Assembly (NCBI GenBank): GCA_024220525.1
Contig: JAMYWO010000121.1
Span: 106,041-126,936 of the forward strand
Length of the DNA stretch: 20,896 bases
Direction of reading: 5' to 3'
DNA from: Cochliopodium minus
Lineage: Eukaryota > Discosea > Himatismenida > Cochliopodiidae
Of the stretch, positions 18,988 through 20,896 are shown one piece after another; within the stretch, counting starts at the first letter, position 1, and every line of letters begins with the position of its first letter. A program made the position numbers and the translations under genes. The notes beneath the pieces were generated by a model, which ran no database searches, had not been told where the DNA came from, and worked only from the letters and a program-made list of their open reading frames with translations.

Positions 18988-20316
18988 ATTTTATTTTTTA
19001 TTTTTATTTTTATATTTTAAAATAATAATTTCTAAAAAAAAATTATTATTTTAAAATAAATAAAAGATTAATATAAGTAATGTAAGAGTAATATAAGATT
19101 GATAAAAGTAATCTAAAAAGTAGTAAGATAAGTAATGTAATTAAAATAAGTGATAAAAGAGTAATACAAGTAATGTAAGATTAACATAAGATTGATGTGA
19201 GTAGTAAGATAAGTAATGTAAGAGTAATATAAGTAATGTAAGAAGTAATTGGATGTAAGAGTAAGATAAGTAATGTAAGAGTAATATAAGTAATGTAAAA
19301 AGTAATTGGATGTAAGAGTAATATAAGTAATGTAAAAAGTCATTGGATGTAAGAATAATATAAGTAATGTAAAAAGTTATGAAAGAGTAATATAAGTAAA
19401 GTAGTACCAAGTAAATTAACAGGAGAAAAGTGTTGAAGTAAAAGGAGAATGCTTTCTGTTTTTATGTCATTATAACACCCTACATGCAATGGTGTCCTCC
19501 CATCATTCTCTTTTCAAAATAAAAAATAAATGTTATAATTTATTAATCATTTATTTAATTAATAATTGATTTTATTTATTTAATATTAATTAAATTAAAT
19601 TAAATTTTGTTTTATTTTTTACTACGAGTGTTGACATCAGCTTTGGATTGAATAAGATATTGGATAGACTCTGTTTTGATGTCATTTAAACAAGCATATT
19701 GTAAAGGCGTCCATCCTCCATTTTCTTTTATAAAAAGTAAGAAAACTTTGAATTTATTTCAAAATAAAAAAAAGTATAAATTAAATTTAATACAAATTTT
19801 TGATTTGTTATCAGTTCGTTTGTATTCACTGAATTAATTTACTTTTGCAGTTTATATCAGATTTATTTTCAATCAAACTTTTGATAATTTCAAGTTTTGC
19901 ATCTTTGAAACTTGCCCAATGCAGTGCTGTCCATTCATCATCCTCTTTAAAGATAAATTAGAATGATAAAGAGAATTTTTTTAAAAAACCTTGTGAATTT
20001 AATTCAGCTTTCTTTTCAATAAGAAAAGAAATACATTCTATTTTTGCATCCTTTAAGCAACACCAATGTAATGGGGTATATCCATCTTCTATTTAAATTA
20101 TATATTATTAGAGAAAAAGATTTTTTCATTTGGATAAATTGAACCTGATAAATTTATATCTGCTTTGTTTTCTATAAAATATTTCAATTTATCAAGAATC
20201 AAATCTTTTTCCCTACAAATTTTATTAAGAGAATAAATTTCTTTTGTGGAAATTTCATTCATTTTTTTTAAAAAATAGATATAATTGAAGATTTGAGAAA
20301 GCTTTATTTTTGACAT
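17637..20316 (-). CDS. Ankyrin-repeat protein, one exon per repeat
   Basis: Exons: 20316-20145, 20088-19990, 19944-19843, 19724-19626, 19509-19408, 18847-18743, about 18565-18513, 18384-18337, 18215-18117, 17977-17870 and 17737-17637; about 362 residues with the stop at 17637-17639. Nearly every exon is 99-108 nt and encodes one ankyrin repeat starting at (E)xDGWTPLHxAC and ending ExKADxN. All clear introns are phase 1. The N-terminal exon (MSKIKLSQIF...) carries a helix-rich lead and the tail end of a first repeat. Nine further repeats follow, the last two degenerate (WILDDNTDVESLMYL and WTPIDAAIINN). The protein ends in a Lys-rich tail. There is no other domain, signal peptide or membrane helix. 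A soluble protein-binding scaffold is likely and the partner is unknown. The junction between 18513 and 18384 is irregular (see findings). Confidence 0.85.
18848..19407 (-). repeat. Long ankyrin-gene intron with minisatellite
   Basis: About 19070-19400 (on +) is an array of GTAAGAGTAATATAAGTAATGTAAA units, with a longer 37-bp form that includes AAAAGTAATTGGAT repeated three times between about 19240 and 19375. About 18940-19020 is a TTTTTATTTTTTATTT tract. Open frames read across it (Tyr/Leu/Thr-rich) are repeat artefacts. Confidence 0.8.
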
Positions 20317-20896
20317 TCTTTTGAAAATGTAAAACAATCTCTAAAACTTCTCAAACCCACTCAAATTATTTCAAAGAAGAACTCAAAACCTAGTCCCTTT
20401 TTCGAGGAAACACTGTCTTTGCTTTTCACTTTTTTTTTTTTTTTTGATATATAACACCCACAAAGTGGGATATCTTTATTTAAAATATTAAACATAATCA
20501 AACAAAAAAGTGTAAAATTATTAAAGATAATTCAATCAACATTTGGTGGACTCCAAATTGGAAGTCCAAGAATGATTATCAAGACTCTTCTATATTTGAC
20601 AACTTTCTTGTAGCATTGAAAAGAAGATTTTGAAGAGAAAAATTATTATTTTTTGATTCATTTTTTGATGTTCCACATCTTTTTTTTATTTTCTATTGAG
20701 ATCCCTTGGTTATATGAGATTAAAATAAGAAAGAAAAAAGAGTTATTTTGTTTCAGGAATCAGAAAGCACAGAAGGTTTGTGATTTTACATTTGTTTGAC
20801 AACTTTTCATACTAAGATTTTGACAAAAATAAAGTAAAGAAAAGAAGGAGACATTTGAAATCTTTCTGTAAGTTACTGAGTTGAAACAAGAAGGAT
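20317..20896. other. Right-hand flank, no gene supported
   Basis: It contains the upstream region of the ankyrin gene, a 17-nt T run near 20429-20445, a small CCCAC-AAA-GTGGG inverted repeat at 20457-20469 and another (GGACT CCAA A TTGG A AGTCC) at 20548-20567. On + a TTTTGTTTCAG acceptor near 20756 and a GTAAGT near 20869 could bracket short exons of a gene that continues to the right. Nothing is long enough to call. Confidence 0.4.

Noticed and set aside
19113-19410. Open frames on - rich in TYLTLTSN and SYITY
   Set aside because: They are products of the minisatellite in the ankyrin-gene intron; the repeat period explains the periodic residues.
20750-20896. Short exons of a + strand gene at the right edge
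   Set aside because: Acceptor- and donor-like sites exist, but the pieces are under 40 nt and no frame or family supports them.
1-20896. tRNA, rRNA, CRISPR array, transposon or viral element
   Set aside because: I saw no cloverleaf consensus, no regular spacer-repeat array, no transposase or polymerase of mobile elements and no terminal repeats. PrimPol is read as a host gene because it is intron-bearing and resembles the cellular enzyme.

Overview
The window reads as AT-rich nuclear DNA from a unicellular eukaryote. Genes are split by many short A/T-only introns (GT..AG, acceptors often a poly-A run ending in AG), start codons sit in A-rich leaders, and the families are eukaryotic (FANCD2, PrimPol, AN1 zinc finger, ankyrin repeats, membrane-anchored multicopper oxidase). 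An amoeboid protist is a reasonable guess, but the lineage cannot be fixed from the sequence. I rebuilt the genes by hand, joining exons where splice sites, phase and family alignment agree. No expression data or database search was available.

Layout. 1-2559: C-terminal half of FANCD2 on +, entering from the left and cut at a single N (2560). 2561-4429: a PrimPol-type primase-polymerase on -, its 3' end cut at the same N. 4430-4669: a 240-bp divergent intergenic region. 4670-6425: N-terminal half of FANCD2 on +, cut at a second N (6426). The two FANCD2 halves lie in the wrong order, and the Ns fall exactly where the gene models break, so contig misordering is the simplest explanation. 6700-7569 (-): a three-exon glucosamine-6-phosphate deaminase of bacterial appearance. 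7684-8573 (+): a small secreted, sequon-rich protein, perhaps ependymin-like. 8777-13003 (+): an eight-exon, membrane-anchored multicopper-oxidase homologue that has lost all three histidines of its last copper motif. 13235-13591 (+): a 63-residue single-pass membrane protein made of four tiny exons. 13783-15012 (+): a double AN1 zinc-finger protein of ZFAND1 type with a possible C-terminal CaaX box. 15327-17554 (+): a signal peptide, PA domain and seven-helix membrane protein. 17637-20316 (-): an ankyrin protein built almost exactly one exon per repeat. The last 580 bp hold no gene I can support.

The FANCD2-PrimPol pair is the clearest functional cluster: both act at stalled or crosslinked replication forks and could share one promoter. 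The other genes look like an ordinary gene-dense stretch, several of them secretory or membrane proteins. The most unusual points are the lost copper ligands in the oxidase, the AN1 gene (matching introns in both fingers, a GC-AG intron, the CaaX end), the PA-7TM architecture, the phase-1 exon-per-repeat ankyrin gene, and a switch inside long exons from purine-ending to pyrimidine-ending codons.
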